64,000 bases of DNA from Arthrobacter sp. Hiyo8 (GTDB lineage Bacteria; Actinomycetota; Actinomycetes; Actinomycetales; Micrococcaceae): the NCBI GenBank assembly GCA_001549895.1, contig AP014719.1, forward strand, positions 4,402,001 to 4,466,000, in the 5' to 3' direction. Below, one piece after another: positions 38,585-49,221 of this stretch. Position numbers and translations under genes: made by a program. Every line of letters starts with the position of its first letter. Within the stretch, counting starts at the first letter, position 1. The notes under the pieces are model-generated. The model searched no databases and was not told where the DNA came from. It worked only from the letters and a program-made list of their open reading frames with translations.

Positions 38585-39249
38585 TCAGCGGTTCTTGCGA
38601 AGGAACGCTGAAACGGGAGGTGCCAATGAGGCCCCCACCTCCGCAGCGCTCTTCTTGACTCCCGCGCGGCCAAAGGAATGGTCGCCGCCCTCCCACCACT
38701 CGATGGTGGCGGCGGGGCCGATCCGGGCCACCACGTTTTCGAGCAGCTCGGGCGTCGCGAAAGTGTCCCGCGTGCCCTGCAGGAAGAGCATCGGCAGCGT
38801 GAGCCCGTAAAGGTGCTCGTCACGGAGCTTCTCGGGTTTTCCGGGCGGGTGCAGCGGGTAGCCGAGATAGATGAGTCCCTCGGCGGGCATGCCTTCGGCC
38901 ACTGCCATCGACGCCATGCGTCCACCGAAGGACTTGCCGGCCGCCCACAGCGGTTCTCCCTCCGAACGGGACGCGGCTTCCGCCATGACGGCCCGCCAGG
39001 CCGCGATAGCCGCGGGAGGTCGGTCGGGGAACTTCTTGCCGGCTTCCCGGTAGGGGAAGTTGAAGCGCAAGGTCGCGACGCCGTCGTCGTTCAAAGCGTG
39101 CGCGAGGCCGCCCAGGAACGGATGCTCCATGCCCGCCCGGCTCCGTGGGCGAGAACGAGGGTCGCGACCGGGTTGTCCGGTCGGCCGTAGATACCGGAGA
39201 CCGGTGTGCCGTCGACGTCGATCGTGACACTGGATTCGGCGGTACGCAT
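38585..39249 (-). CDS. Alpha/beta hydrolase, KANL3/Tex30-like dienelactone-hydrolase fold
   Basis: About 221 residues from ATG 39249 (MRTAESSVTIDVDGTPVSG). Key parts: VATLVLAHGAG, LRFNFPYREAGKKFPDRPP, the nucleophile elbow AAGKSFGGRMASMA (GxSxGG), LPMLFLQGTRDTFATPELLE with the acid residue and GGDHSFGR with the catalytic His. One frame repair near 39135 joins the start. This matches the KANL3/Tex30 (COG3571) family, whose bacterial members are uncharacterised serine hydrolases. Its ATG is two bases past the stop of the YrdC-like gene, so the two form a coupled pair. Confidence 0.83.
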
Positions 39250-39251
39250 GC

Positions 39252-39872
39252 TCACTCGAATCGGGAGGGATCGCCGGTGCCGCGCCTGACCACTTCCGCG
39301 GTGCCGCTCGAGAAGTCCACCACCGTGGTGGGCTCTGCGCCGGTGTCGCCGGAGTCGATCACGGCTTCCACCAGATTGTCCAGGCGTTCCTTGATCTCCC
39401 AGCCTTGGGTCAACGGCTCCTCCTCGTCGGGGAGCAGCAAGGTGCTGGAAAGTAGCGGTTCGCCCAGTTCGGCCAGGAGGGCCTGGACAAAATTATGGTC
39501 CGGAATCCGCACGCCTACCGTTTTCTTTTTGGGGTGCAGGAGGCGGCGGGGGACTTCCTTGGTGGCAGGCAAGATGAACGTGTAGCTACCCGGTGTGACG
39601 GCCTTGATGCTTCGGAACACATCGTTGTCGATCATGACGAACTGACCGAGCTGCGCGAAGTCCTTGCAGACCAAGGTGAAATGGTGCTTGCTGTCCAGCT
39701 GCCGGATCGAGCGGATCCGGTCGAGGGCTTCCCTGTTGCCGATTTGTGCGCCGAGCGCGTAGCAGGAATCGGTGGGATAGGCGATGAGCCCGCCGGACTG
39801 GAGGATATTCACCACCTGGGCAATTGCGCGTGGTTGGGGGTCCTGCGGGTGGACATCGAAGAATCTTGCCAT
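39252..39872 (-). CDS. YrdC/YciO-family (threonylcarbamoyl-AMP synthase-like) protein
   Basis: Intact 206-residue frame. It has the YrdC/Sua5 fold pattern: GGLIAYPTDSCYALGAQIGN, IRSIRQLDSKHHFTLVCKDF, TPGSYTFILPATKEVPRRLL, KTVGVRIPDHNFVQALLAEL and GEPLLSSTLL, with TVVDFSSG at the end. Length and the KxR/SxN pattern are closer to YciO than to TsaC, so tRNA threonylcarbamoyladenosine synthesis is possible but not certain; YciO-type members are less active. Co-transcribed with the hydrolase gene. Confidence 0.84.
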   Translation of the reverse strand: MARFFDVHPQDPQPRAIAQVVNILQSGGLIAYPTDSCYALGAQIGNREALDRIRSIRQLDSKHHFTLVCKDFAQLGQFVMIDNDVFRSIKAVTPGSYTFILPATKEVPRRLLHPKKKTVGVRIPDHNFVQALLAELGEPLLSSTLLLPDEEEPLTQGWEIKERLDNLVEAVIDSGDTGAEPTTVVDFSSGTAEVVRRGTGDPSRFE

Positions 39873-39899
39873 GCCACGAGCTTACGGGCAGGCCGTACT

Positions 39900-40785
39900 T
39901 CAGGACAGGACATCCTTGCTGGTGAACTTGCCATAAGCCAACGCGCCGGCCGCCACGACGTAGGCCGCCTGCAGCAGGGCATTGTCGCCGAAGCTCGTCC
40001 ACGAGATGGGTTGGCGCAAGAGGTCGGCGAAACCCAACCAGTAGTGGCTGAACAGCCACGGGTGCAGCCACTCCAATTGCGGCAGGTTGTCGGCCACTTG
40101 TGACACCACGGACAGGACGATCGTTGCGGCCATGGCCCCGACCGGCACGTCCGTGAAGGTGGATATTGCCAGCCCGATGGCGGAGAGCCCAACAGTGACA
40201 CAGCAATGTACGCGGCTATCAGCAGGGAACGCACCACTGATTCGCCGACGCCGATCGTGTCGCCGGAGAGCAGGGTAACGGACCTACCGGGAAGAGCGCG
40301 ACGCCGGCCAGGGCACCGGCGGCGGCCACCGTAAGGGTCGCTGCCAGGCAGAAAGCCGCGGCGGACGCGTACTTGATCAACAAGAGGCGGACGCGTCCCG
40401 CCGGGGCGACGAGCAAGTACCTGAGCGTGCCAAGGTTCGCTTCTCCGGCAATCGTGTCGCCTGCCACCACTCCGATCGTGAGGGGAAGGAACAAGGGCAC
40501 GGAGACGATCATTGCCGTGACGCCGACGAAAAGCCCGTTCTGGGTGATGCGATCAAGGAAGGGCGGACCGCGCCCTGGCGCCACGGGATGCGAGCTCAGC
40601 TTGACCGCCGCGGCGATGAGGATGGGGATCGCCGCGAGCGCGAGGAGCATGGCCCATGTCCGCAGCCGCCTGAACAGCACCGAGAGCTCGGAGGCCATGA
40701 GTGACAACGAGCTTGATAGCCGGGTGTTTGTTACCAGGGCGCCCTGCGCGGCAGCCGTGACGTCGGTTCCGCGTTCAGCCGGCAA
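39900..40785 (-). CDS. ABC-2 type exporter permease
   Basis: About 296 residues with six or so helices. Start probably TTG 40785, overlapping the stop of the ATPase gene by about 11 bases; ATG 40698 (MASELSVLFRRLRTW) is an alternative. Segments include TWAMLLALAAIPILIAAAVK, GLFVGVTAMIVSVPLFLPLT, VVAGDTIAGEANLGTLRYLL (the conserved ABC-2 loop with EAN/GTLR), SVVSQVADNLPQLEWLHPWL and a late YVVAAGALAYGKF. Two single-base losses near 40275 and 40190 split it. With the ATPase and the LolA-like lipoprotein gene it forms a three-gene operon, so the exporter may handle a lipid, lipoprotein or polymer; substrate unknown. Confidence 0.83.
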
Positions 40786-41758
40786 TGTCGAAACCCTCTC
40801 CGGTCAGGGAGACGAAGCGCTCCTCCAGGCTGGCGTCCTCCACGCCGAAGCCCCGCACCCGGACGCCGTCGGACACGAGGGCAGCCACGATCGCCTCGGG
40901 AGCCACCCCGTACCCCGGCGGCCCGGTGCTGACGAGGCTCTGGCCATCGGCACCGTGCGATCCGGGCAGCGGCACTGACAGTTCCGATTGCAGGCCAGCC
41001 TGGAGAGGACACGGACAGCGGCCTCAATATCGGGCGTGTGGAGCCGGATCGTGGCCGTTCCCGCGGCGCGCAGTTCGTGCAGGGTTCCTTGCGCCACGAG
41101 TTTGCCTACGCTCATGACACCCACATGGGTGCACATCTGTTCCACTTCCGCGAGGAGGTGGCTGGAGACGAACACGGTGGTGCCCCCGGCGGCGAGGGAG
41201 CGGACCAGGCCGCGCACCTCCCGGGTCCCTTGCGGATCCAGGCCGTTGGTGGGTTCATCGAGGACAAGCAGTTCCCTCGGCCGCAGCAGGGCATGTGCAA
41301 TTCCCAGCCGCTGCTTCATCCCGAGCGAATAGGCGCGCACCTTTTTGCCCGCGGCATGGGACAACCCCACCCTCTCGAGCGCTTCATCCACCCGTGCGGC
41401 CCTGGTCCGCGGGGATGCGTGAAGATCGGCGCTGTCCAATCGCCGAAGGTTCGCCGCCCCGGACAGGAAAGGGTAGAAGGCCGGCCTTCCACGAGCGAGC
41501 CCACGTTGGGCAGGACCGTTGCCAGTTGGCGCGGCATATCGCCACCCAGAACCCGGATGCGGCCGTTCGTGGCGGCCGCCAATCCAAGCAGCAACCGGAT
41601 GGTGGTGGTCTTGCCCGAGCCATTTGGACCGAGGAAGCCAAAGACTGAACCGCGCGGAACCGCCAAGTCGACGCCCTCGACGGCGGCCGGTGACCAAAGC
41701 GCTTGCTGAGGCCTTGCGTCTCTATCGCCAGTTCAGCCGGCGGGGGTGCCTCCGTCAT
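40775..41758 (-). CDS. ABC exporter ATP-binding protein
   Basis: About 328 residues from ATG 41758 (MTEAPPPAELAIETQGLSKR). Walker A LGPNGSGKTTTIRLLLGLAA, Q-loop region in VGSLVEGRPAFYPFLSG, signature YSLGMKQRLGIAHALLRP, Walker B ELLVLDEPTNGLDP and H-loop TVFVSSHLLAEV. The C-terminal accessory domain (RVLSRLACN, then APEAIVAALVSDGVRV, DASLEERFVSLTGEG) is typical of drug- or lipid-exporter ATPases such as the YxlF/CcmA type. Frame breaks near 41690, 41445 and 40990 are single-base losses. It overlaps the previous stop (ATGA) and its own stop overlaps the permease start. Confidence 0.87.
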
Positions 41759-42835
41759 TTCGTGGCGGCTGCGGCCTGCAACCGCTCAAGTGGCACCATT
41801 CCCGCGAAGACGCGGCCGTCGTCGAGCATCAAGACAGTTACCAGGCTGGTGGTCACTGCACGGCCGCCCGCTACCGGCTGGGTGAGCTGGGCCACCATCG
41901 GAGCCGAGCGGACATCGGCGGGCACGGTCCCCGAGGGCATGGCGATCACTGCGTCCCAGCCGGTTCCCGTGACTGTTGGCCGGCCCCCGGTTGCCTTTAC
42001 CTGCGGTGCTTGCCCGGTCTTACCGGGGAGGGTACGCGGTTGCGGGGTTGCCTTCTCTTCCACGGCGGCACCGCGGGCGGAGTGAAACTGAACAGGGCGG
42101 CGTCGGGCGCCGACAAGCTCACGTCAGTGAACGCGAGCGAAAAGGCCGCCGCGGCCTGGCCCGTGCCCGCACCTCGACGCCGAGCGGCAGGCCGGAGGCG
42201 GAGTCGACGGCGATTGTCACGGAATCGACCAGCGTGCCGGTACTCCGCGGCTTGATCACCAGTTGGTAGGCCGTGCGGCCGGCCACCGCGGTTCCGTCGC
42301 CCACGGTCACGTCTGTTGTAGGCCGACGGCGGCGAGGAAGTGCTGCGCGACGACATCAGGCGTGATCGCTCCGGGAGTAGGCGTCGCGCGCGGGGCCGCA
42401 GCGCGGGCCGGTTCGGCGGCATCGTCATGTGCGCCGCACTGTTGTCGGCCGAGTTGTAGAGCCAGAGATCGTTGCCGTTGCGGACGAGGTCGCGCTCGGC
42501 GAGCATGTCCATCACCTGGAACCTGGCCTTGGCGGGCCGTCCAGGTAGACCCGGACCGTGTGGGATCCGCTCAACAGTTCCATGACCGAAGCGGGGCCTT
42601 GGGTTGCCGTTGGCCCGACGGAGGGGAGCTGGGGGAGTCCCAGATCGGAACTCTGTTGAAGGGTTCCGGACAAAGCATGGACGTCGGCCCGGCCGATCAT
42701 CGCGATGACTTCCTCTGCCGTTTTAGGAGGCAGGCTCGTCGCAGCTCCCGCCTGGTAGGAACCAGCGAGGGCCGCCGCAGCAAGGGCTACCGGAACCAGC
42801 GCGGCCGGCAACCAACGCAACCAAGGACGGGTCAT
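41755..42835 (-). CDS. LolA-like/DUF2092 exported lipid-carrier protein
   Basis: About 360 residues with at least five frame breaks. The N-terminus has a signal sequence MTRPWLRWLPAALVPVALAA followed by TAEEVIAMIGRADVHALSGT. Then MDMLAERDLVRNGNDLWLYN and SADNSAAHMTMPPN, the LolA-like beta-strand with a hydrophobic cup; VAGRTAYQLVIKPRSTGTLV with VDSVTIAVDSASGLPLGVEV; and a final AVIAMPSGTVPADV to MLDDGRVFAGMVPLERLQAA. The fold resembles LolA/LppX periplasmic lipid carriers and outer-leaflet lipoprotein chaperones. It leads into the ABC ATPase through ATGA, so it probably works with that exporter. Confidence 0.7.
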
Positions 42836-42921
42836 GACAACCCCGCGAACCATCCACCATCGGCGAAGTTCATGCTTCCAGCGTACGCCTGCTGCCCGGA
42901 GTGATCACCCGTTCTTGGCCC

Positions 42922-43774
42922 CTAAGCTTCCAGCGTCCTCCGCACGAAGTCCGCGCTGGGCCGTGAATAGGCGGCCCCCAAGCGCTCGAACAAGGCGATT
43001 CCCGCCATGCCCGGCCAATCCTCGGGAAGGAATTCCGCCGGCAGCCCCGGATCAAGGTACGGAATGATCCGCCAGCGGTCGATGCAACGGACGTAACGGG
43101 CGAAGGTTTCGGCCGAGGCCGGGCCGCCGTCGGAACCGCTGTCTTGGCCGCCGTCGTCCGCCGCGGAACCATGATGCCGGATGAAGTCGCGATGCAGTTC
43201 TGCCACGGTGTCCAGGTCCCACCATGCGGATGCGGCCTCGCGGAGGCTGCCGCCCACCAAGGGGGTGTCCGTCACGAACACCGTGGCCATTCCGCGCAAC
43301 CCCAGGTCCTCGAGGATCTCCTCCACTTCCACCCTGAGCGAATCCGGGCAGATCCACAGCCCTGCTGCCACCGTGCCGCAGCCGATCCAGTGCAATCTCC
43401 GCCGCAATTGGTGCCGCTTTTCCCGCTCCGTTTCCGGAATGGAAAAGGACACGAGGCACCAGCGGTCCGCGGGGACATCAGGCGGGGGTTGAAGATCCGG
43501 CGGTCTCCGCGGGCAAGCATCGTGGCGGCGCCCTCGGTGACGGCGAAGCCGGGAACACCTTCACGGAGCTGAGGAAGGACGATTTCCTTCTTTTTCAACC
43601 GTGACAAGGCCGTTCGGGACACGGCAGCGGTCACGCCAAGGGCCTCCATGAGGACGATGATGTGCCTTGAGGACATCCATCCGCCGGCATCGCGCAGGTA
43701 TAAGCCGATGACGGTCCGCAGCAACGACGTGGTACTCCCGGCCGGGAGTCCATGTCGTCGAGGACGGCACTCAC
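42922..43774 (-). CDS. PaaX-family transcriptional regulator at the end of the kyn operon
   Basis: About 284 residues from GTG 43774, which overlaps the kynU stop (GTGA). The N-terminal winged helix has LLRTVIGLYLRDAGGWMSSR, LMEALGVTAAVSRTALSRLK and EIVLPQLREGVPGFAVTEGA. The PaaX core follows: RHQLRRRLHWIGCGTVAAGL, EILEDLGLRGMATVFVTDTP, ETFARYVRCIDRWRIIPYLD and PGLPAEFLPEDWPGMAGIAL. PaaX represses phenylacetate genes in E. coli, but the coupling here suggests control of tryptophan-kynurenine catabolism, perhaps with kynurenine, anthranilate or a CoA derivative as signal. Breaks near 43720 and 43465 are single-base losses. Confidence 0.85.
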
Positions 43775-45007
43775 AGGAGTTCGGTCAGGGCGTCCCGGAT
43801 GGCGGTCACTCCCAGCTCAACCTCCGCGTAGCTGGTGCTGAGCGGCGAGAGCCCGATCCGCAATCCGTGCGGCGGACGGAAATCCGGAATGACACCCCGC
43901 TCCCAAAGCGTCCGGGTCACCTCGCCGAACAAGGGATGGTCCACCGTGATGTGCGAGCCACGCTCTGCGGTGTTGCGCGGGCTGACAATCTCGACGCCGA
44001 GGGGAACCAATATGTCCTCAGCCAAGGCGACTGCGTACTCCGTCAGCTTGATGGACTTCTCCCGCACAGCCTCCATGCCTACTGATGCGATCAGCTCAAC
44101 CATGTCCTTGAGCGGCTGCATGGCCAGCACCGGGGAGTTCCGGTGATGAAGCTGCGGATCCCACGGGCCGGGGTGTAGCTTTCGGTCATGCCGAAGGGGT
44201 TGTCGGCGCCCATCCAGCCCCAGATCGGCTGTTGCAGTCGGTCCTGCTGCGACGCGTTGACGTACGCGAACGCGGGGGAGCCCGGGCCGCCATTGAGGTA
44301 TTTGTAGGTGCAACCAACAGCAAGGTCCACACCCCAGGCGTCCAGTTCGAGGGCACCGAGCCTACCGAGTGGCACAAGTCCCAGAGCATGAGCGCTCCGG
44401 CTTCCTTGACCATCGCGGTGATCGCCGCGGCATCCGCCAGGAAACCCGAACGGTATGCCACGTGGCTGAGTACGACGACGGCGGTCCGCTCGCTGAGCAG
44501 TCCCTCGAGGTCCGTGGTCCGGACGCCGCTGGCCGGGTTGGAAGCGACCCACTTGATGGTGGCGCCCTTCTCCGCGGCGATGCCCTCGATGATGAAACGG
44601 TCCGTGGGGAAGTTGTCCCGGTCCACCACAATCTCATCGCGGCCCGCTTGGGCGTCGACCGCTGCCCGGATGAGCTTGTAGAGCATCACGGACGTGGAAT
44701 CCCCCACGGTCACTTGGCCGGCGGCCGCGCCCAGGGTCACGACGCCGATGCGGTCGCCCACTGCGGTGGGCTCATCCATCCACTGTTCGTCCCAGCCGCG
44801 GATAAGGCGGCTGCCCCAGGCGTCCTCGACGAAGGACGCGAGCTTCGCCGACGTCGCCTTGAGCGGCCTGCCGAGCGAGTTCCCGTCAAGGTAGGCCGTG
44901 AGCTGGCCGTCCGACGGGGCGTAAAAGGCCTCACGCTGCCCGGCGAGGGGATCCGCGGCGTCGAGCTCTGCCGACGTCGGCCGTTGCATTTGCTGCACGC
45001 TGTTCAT
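43771..45007 (-). CDS. kynU: Kynureninase
   Basis: About 411 residues of the PLP enzyme that cleaves kynurenine to anthranilate and alanine. It begins MNSVQQMQRPTSAELDAADP. Conserved parts: YLDGNSLGRPLKATSAKLAS, VGDSTSVMLYKLIRAAVDAQ, LSHVAYRSGFLADAAAITAM, LMLWDLCHSVGSVP (with the cofactor-binding Asp), VGCTYKYLNGGPGSPAFAYV with the PLP lysine in TYKYLNGGPG, and DNPFGMTESYTPARGIRSFI. Breaks near 44355 and 44145 are single-base losses. It lies 42 bases after the tdo gene and its stop overlaps the PaaX-like regulator start, so the three form one operon. Confidence 0.92.
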
Positions 45008-45049
45008 GTCTCTCCTGAAGAAAGCGATGGGTTGCTTGGGATTTGCTGT

Positions 45050-45933
45050 TCAGTTGCCGATTTCGGTACGGACGGCGTAGAGCTCCGGGAAGAAAGTCAG
45101 GTCAAGGGCCCGCTTGAGGAAGTCGACGCCGGAGGAGCCTCCCGTGCCCACCTTGAATCCGATGGTCCGCTGCACGGTACGCAGGTGGCGGAAGCGCCAC
45201 GCGTGGAAGTTGTCCTCGATGTCCACAAGGTCTTCGCACGCTTCGTAGAATCCCCAGGGTGTGGCTTCCGATTCGTAGATCTCCTGGAAGACCGGTACCA
45301 GATCCTTCTGGAACGTCCAGGGTTCGCTCGTGTCGCGTTCCAGGATGTCGGCCGGAACGGCATAACCGGCCCGCGCCAGCACTGCGAGGAAGGCGTCGTA
45401 AAGGGTCGGCTCCTCCAAGAGGGTACTGAGCTGGCTGTGCGCTGCCGGATCGCTCTCGAAGACCCGGAGCATGCCGCGGTTCTTGTTGCCCAGGAGGAAC
45501 TCGACGCCGCGGTACTGGTGGGACTGGAAGCCTGACGAACTGCCCAGGAAGCGCCGGAATTCGGAATACTCGCGGGAGTGAGCGTGCCCAGGACAGACCA
45601 CTGCTCGGTCATGGTCCGCTGGATCGCCTTGACGCGTGCGATGCATTTGAGGGCTTTGGCAAGGTTGTCCATATCAAGGAGCCGGCGGGCTTCAAGAAGC
45701 TCATGCAGGATCAGCTTGAGCCACAGTTCGCTGGTCTGGTGCTGGATGATGAACAGCATTTCGTCATGGTGTTCCGGGGTGCTCAACGGGTGCTGGGCCG
45801 TGAGGAGGCGGTCAAGGTCCAGATACCCGCCATAGGACATGGCCCGGCTGAAGTCGGTGCGGACCGAATCCTCGATGGGCCTGATCCCTCGGGCCCTGAT
45901 GGTCTCTTCGGAGTGGCCGGTGCGGTTTTCCAT
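45050..45933 (-). CDS. kynA: Tryptophan 2,3-dioxygenase
   Basis: About 295 residues. It contains FSRAMSYGGYLDLDRLLTAQ, LSTPEHHDEMLFIIQHQTSE with the substrate-side Arg/His region, LWLKLILHELLEARRLLDMD, then after repair near 45582 HSREYSEFRRFLGSSSGFQS and HQYRGVEFLLGNKNRG (heme pocket), and TVQRTIGFKVGTGGSSGVDF with the conserved T/G-rich loop. This heme enzyme opens the tryptophan ring to N-formylkynurenine. Kynurenine formamidase is not encoded in this cluster, so it must be supplied elsewhere. A TTGACG-N16-TAATCT promoter lies directly in front, with the TSS predicted at or near the ATG. Confidence 0.92.
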
Positions 45934-45939
45934 GCATTG

Positions 45940-45967
45940 AGATTATCACTTATGTGACGAACGTCAA
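45940..45967 (-). promoter_or_regulatory. Probable leaderless promoter of the kynurenine operon
   Basis: On the minus strand TTGACG (45967-45962) and TAATCT (45945-45940) are separated by 16 bases. The ATG of kynA begins six bases after the -10 hexamer, so the transcript would start at or within a base or two of the start codon. An imperfect 30-base dyad (45946-45975, arms TCACTTATGTGACG and CGTCAAGATAGTGA) overlaps the spacer and -35 and may be the regulator's operator. Confidence 0.55.
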
Positions 45968-46052
45968 GATAGTGAATTTCCGGACAGTCCCGGTGGCGTT
46001 CCAAAGCGCTTGCCTTACGCTGGCTTTGTTGGCACGTCCGGGAGGGGGCTGC

Positions 46053-46583
46053 ATGACCACCGTGTCGCTGTATCTGGATGTCGACGGCGTGGTGAACCCC
46101 TTCGGTCCCCTGGGCTTCACCGATTGGGGTACGGAATGGAAAATCGCCGACGCCGGAATCCTGGACGTCGTCTACGCCTCCGAACTGGTTGACGAACTCA
46201 ATGACCTGGCCGCCCACCCCGCGGCGAGGTTTGTATGGTTGACCACGTGGCAGCGGCTCGCGCCCGAGTTCCTATGCCCCGCCATCGGTCTCCACGGCGA
46301 GCATTGGCCCGTCTTGACCAGCGATGGTTGGGACCAGACTGCCGATTGGTGGAAGCTGGACGTCTTGCAGAAGGACGTCCAGGAGTCCGGAGCCGAACGG
46401 ATCGTGTGGATGGACGATCAGCTGAACCATGAAGCCGCTGCCCGGTCCTGGGCCGAGTTCCTCGGCAACCGTGTGCTGTGGATCTCACCGGATCCGCGGC
46501 GGGCCTGTCACGCAGCGATATCGCGGCTGTTCGGCAATTCCTTGGATGATTCGATGTTTGGCCATGCCGGCAATGGCACGTAA
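46053..46583 (+). CDS. HAD-like small hydrolase of unknown substrate
   Basis: Intact 176-residue frame from ATG 46053, preceded by GGGAGGGG. It opens MTTVSLYLDVDGVVNPFGPL, where DVDGV is the HAD nucleophile motif (DxDGV). Later FVWLTTWQRLAPEFLCPAI holds the motif II Thr region, WWKLDVLQKDVQESGAERIV the motif III Lys, and VWMDDQLNHEAAARSWAEFL the DD of motif IV. It lacks a large cap and may act on a phosphorylated polymer or nucleic acid end, similar to HAD domains of RNA repair proteins. Divergent from the kynurenine operon. Confidence 0.75.
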   Translation: MTTVSLYLDVDGVVNPFGPLGFTDWGTEWKIADAGILDVVYASELVDELNDLAAHPAARFVWLTTWQRLAPEFLCPAIGLHGEHWPVLTSDGWDQTADWWKLDVLQKDVQESGAERIVWMDDQLNHEAAARSWAEFLGNRVLWISPDPRRACHAAISRLFGNSLDDSMFGHAGNGT

Positions 46584-46718
46584 GATTCTTAAGGTTTCAC
46601 GCCCGCCATAGTTAATTCCGCCAGTACAGTCAGATGAACGCGTGCTGAACTGTTTTTTGTTGGGCAGGCCCCGGGGAAGTGGAACTGCGCATCATCGACT
46701 CTGCAGATTGGGCACCAG

Positions 46719-47929
<1,211 letters not shown>

Positions 47930-47933
<4 letters not shown>

Positions 47934-48151
47934 AGTGGTTTGATCTGGTGGAGGTAGCCGGCGCGACCCTTGTGGCGGCCGTTCTCCTCGTCGTGCTGTA
48001 TTCGCTCGGTGTCCGCCTCACCGCCATCGCGGGCGACGCCCGGCAGAAATCGCCGGGCATGGTCCGGTCGCTCGCCTACGCTTGTTTTGCGGCCTGCGGC
48101 ATCGCCGTGCTTTTCGGGATCTACCTGATCGTTCCGTACTTCTCGAAGTAG
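47930..48151 (+). CDS. Small membrane protein partner of the phosphate transporter
   Basis: 73 residues with two hydrophobic helices (VAGATLVAAVLLVVLYSLGV and AYACFAACGIAVLFGIYLIV) separated by a charged loop (GDARQKSPGMVRS). The ATG overlaps the Pit stop (ATGA), so it is translated with the transporter. No catalytic motif; a stabilising or regulatory role is a guess. Confidence 0.7.
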
Positions 48152-48187
48152 CTGTGAACGCTGCTGCCTGATGGGTAGGGTGGGGCC

Positions 48188-48784
48188 ATGGCGGATTTCC
48201 AGTACTACGTGGCATCCTCGCTTGACGGGTTCATCGCCACGAAAGAAGACGATCTTGGCTGGCTGCTCCAGTTCGAAGAGGCCGAGGGCGTCACCGAAAG
48301 CTATGAAGACTTCATGGCGGGCATCGGCTGCATTGTCATGGGCGGCCAAACGTACCGCTGGCTCATGGAACACGAACCGGGCAAGTGGCCCTACCAAGGT
48401 GTTCCATGCTGGATCTTCACCCACCGCGAATACGCCGCGCCGCCCGGCGCGGACGTCACATTCGTCCGTGGCGAGGTTGAGGAATTCGCGCCGGACCTGA
48501 CTGCCGACGCCGGCGACAAGAACGTGTGGCTGGTTGGCGGCGGAAACCTCGTGGCCCAGTTCGCCAAGGCCGGCCTGCTGGACGAGATGATTGTCACCCT
48601 GATCCCGGTCGCTTTGGGTTCCGGCAAGCGCTTGTTGCCTGTTGAAAGCCCGACGGCGCCGCTCGAGTTGGTCTCCTCCCGCACCCTGGGTAGCGCGGCA
48701 GTAGAGGTGCGCTACAGGTTCCCCGCGCGTGCCGGTTCAGCGGGCCCTGTTCTCCCGGATCATGTTGGTGATCCGGGCAGTTGA
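48188..48784 (+). CDS. DHFR/RibD-type reductase-like protein
   Basis: 198 residues, intact frame. It begins MADFQYYVASSLDGFIATKE, then YEDFMAGIGCIVMGGQTYRW, PYQGVPCWIFTHREYAAPPG, NVWLVGGGNLVAQFAKAGLL and DEMIVTLIPVALGSGKRLLP, the RibD C-terminal/dihydrofolate-reductase-like fold with the nucleotide loop GGGNLV. Members of this family are mostly of unknown substrate. The last 15 or so residues run over the convergent thioesterase gene by 48 bases, so the true end may be slightly earlier if a base is missing near 48725. Confidence 0.8.
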   Translation: MADFQYYVASSLDGFIATKEDDLGWLLQFEEAEGVTESYEDFMAGIGCIVMGGQTYRWLMEHEPGKWPYQGVPCWIFTHREYAAPPGADVTFVRGEVEEFAPDLTADAGDKNVWLVGGGNLVAQFAKAGLLDEMIVTLIPVALGSGKRLLPVESPTAPLELVSSRTLGSAAVEVRYRFPARAGSAGPVLPDHVGDPGS

Positions 48785-49203
48785 GAGTCGCCGGCCGTGA
48801 TCGTCGGTCATGACAATTTCATGGGTGGCGAGCGTGCCGCCCAAGTGGATGGCCGTGCAAGTGCCGGTGACCAGGCCGCTCGCAATGGAGCGATGGTGGG
48901 TTGCGCCCACCTCGATTCCCACCACGTGGCGCCCGGCTCCGGCATGCAGGGCTGCCGCGAAGGAGCCCAGGGTTTCGGCGAGGACCACGTGGGCTCCGCC
49001 GTGGAGGATGCCGGCAACCTGGGTATTGCCTTCGACCGGCATGGTGGCAACGGTCCGTTCAGGGCTCAGTTCCAGGAACTTGATGCCCATCTTCGTTACG
49101 AGGGAACCCACGCCATAGCGGGAAAGCCAACCATGCAACTCTTGCGGAACGCCGGCCGCATTGAGTTCGTCGGTGAACGGCCCGGCGTGAAATTGTCCAT
49201 CAT
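48737..49203 (-). CDS. PaaI-type hotdog thioesterase
   Basis: About 156 residues. The frame from 49138 gives YGVGSLVTKMGIKFLELSPE, TVATMPVEGNTQVAGILHGG (the catalytic HGG hotdog motif) and AHVVLAETLGSFAAALHAGA. With one base restored near 49180 the start extends to the ATG pair at 49203/49200, giving DNFTPGPFTDELNAAGVPQE. PaaI-like enzymes hydrolyse hydroxyphenylacetyl-CoA and related acyl-CoAs. The start lies 18 bases from the polA start on the opposite strand, so both promoters must lie inside the neighbouring genes or polA starts further in. Confidence 0.82.
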
Positions 49204-49221
49204 GGCAACTAGGCTGGCACC

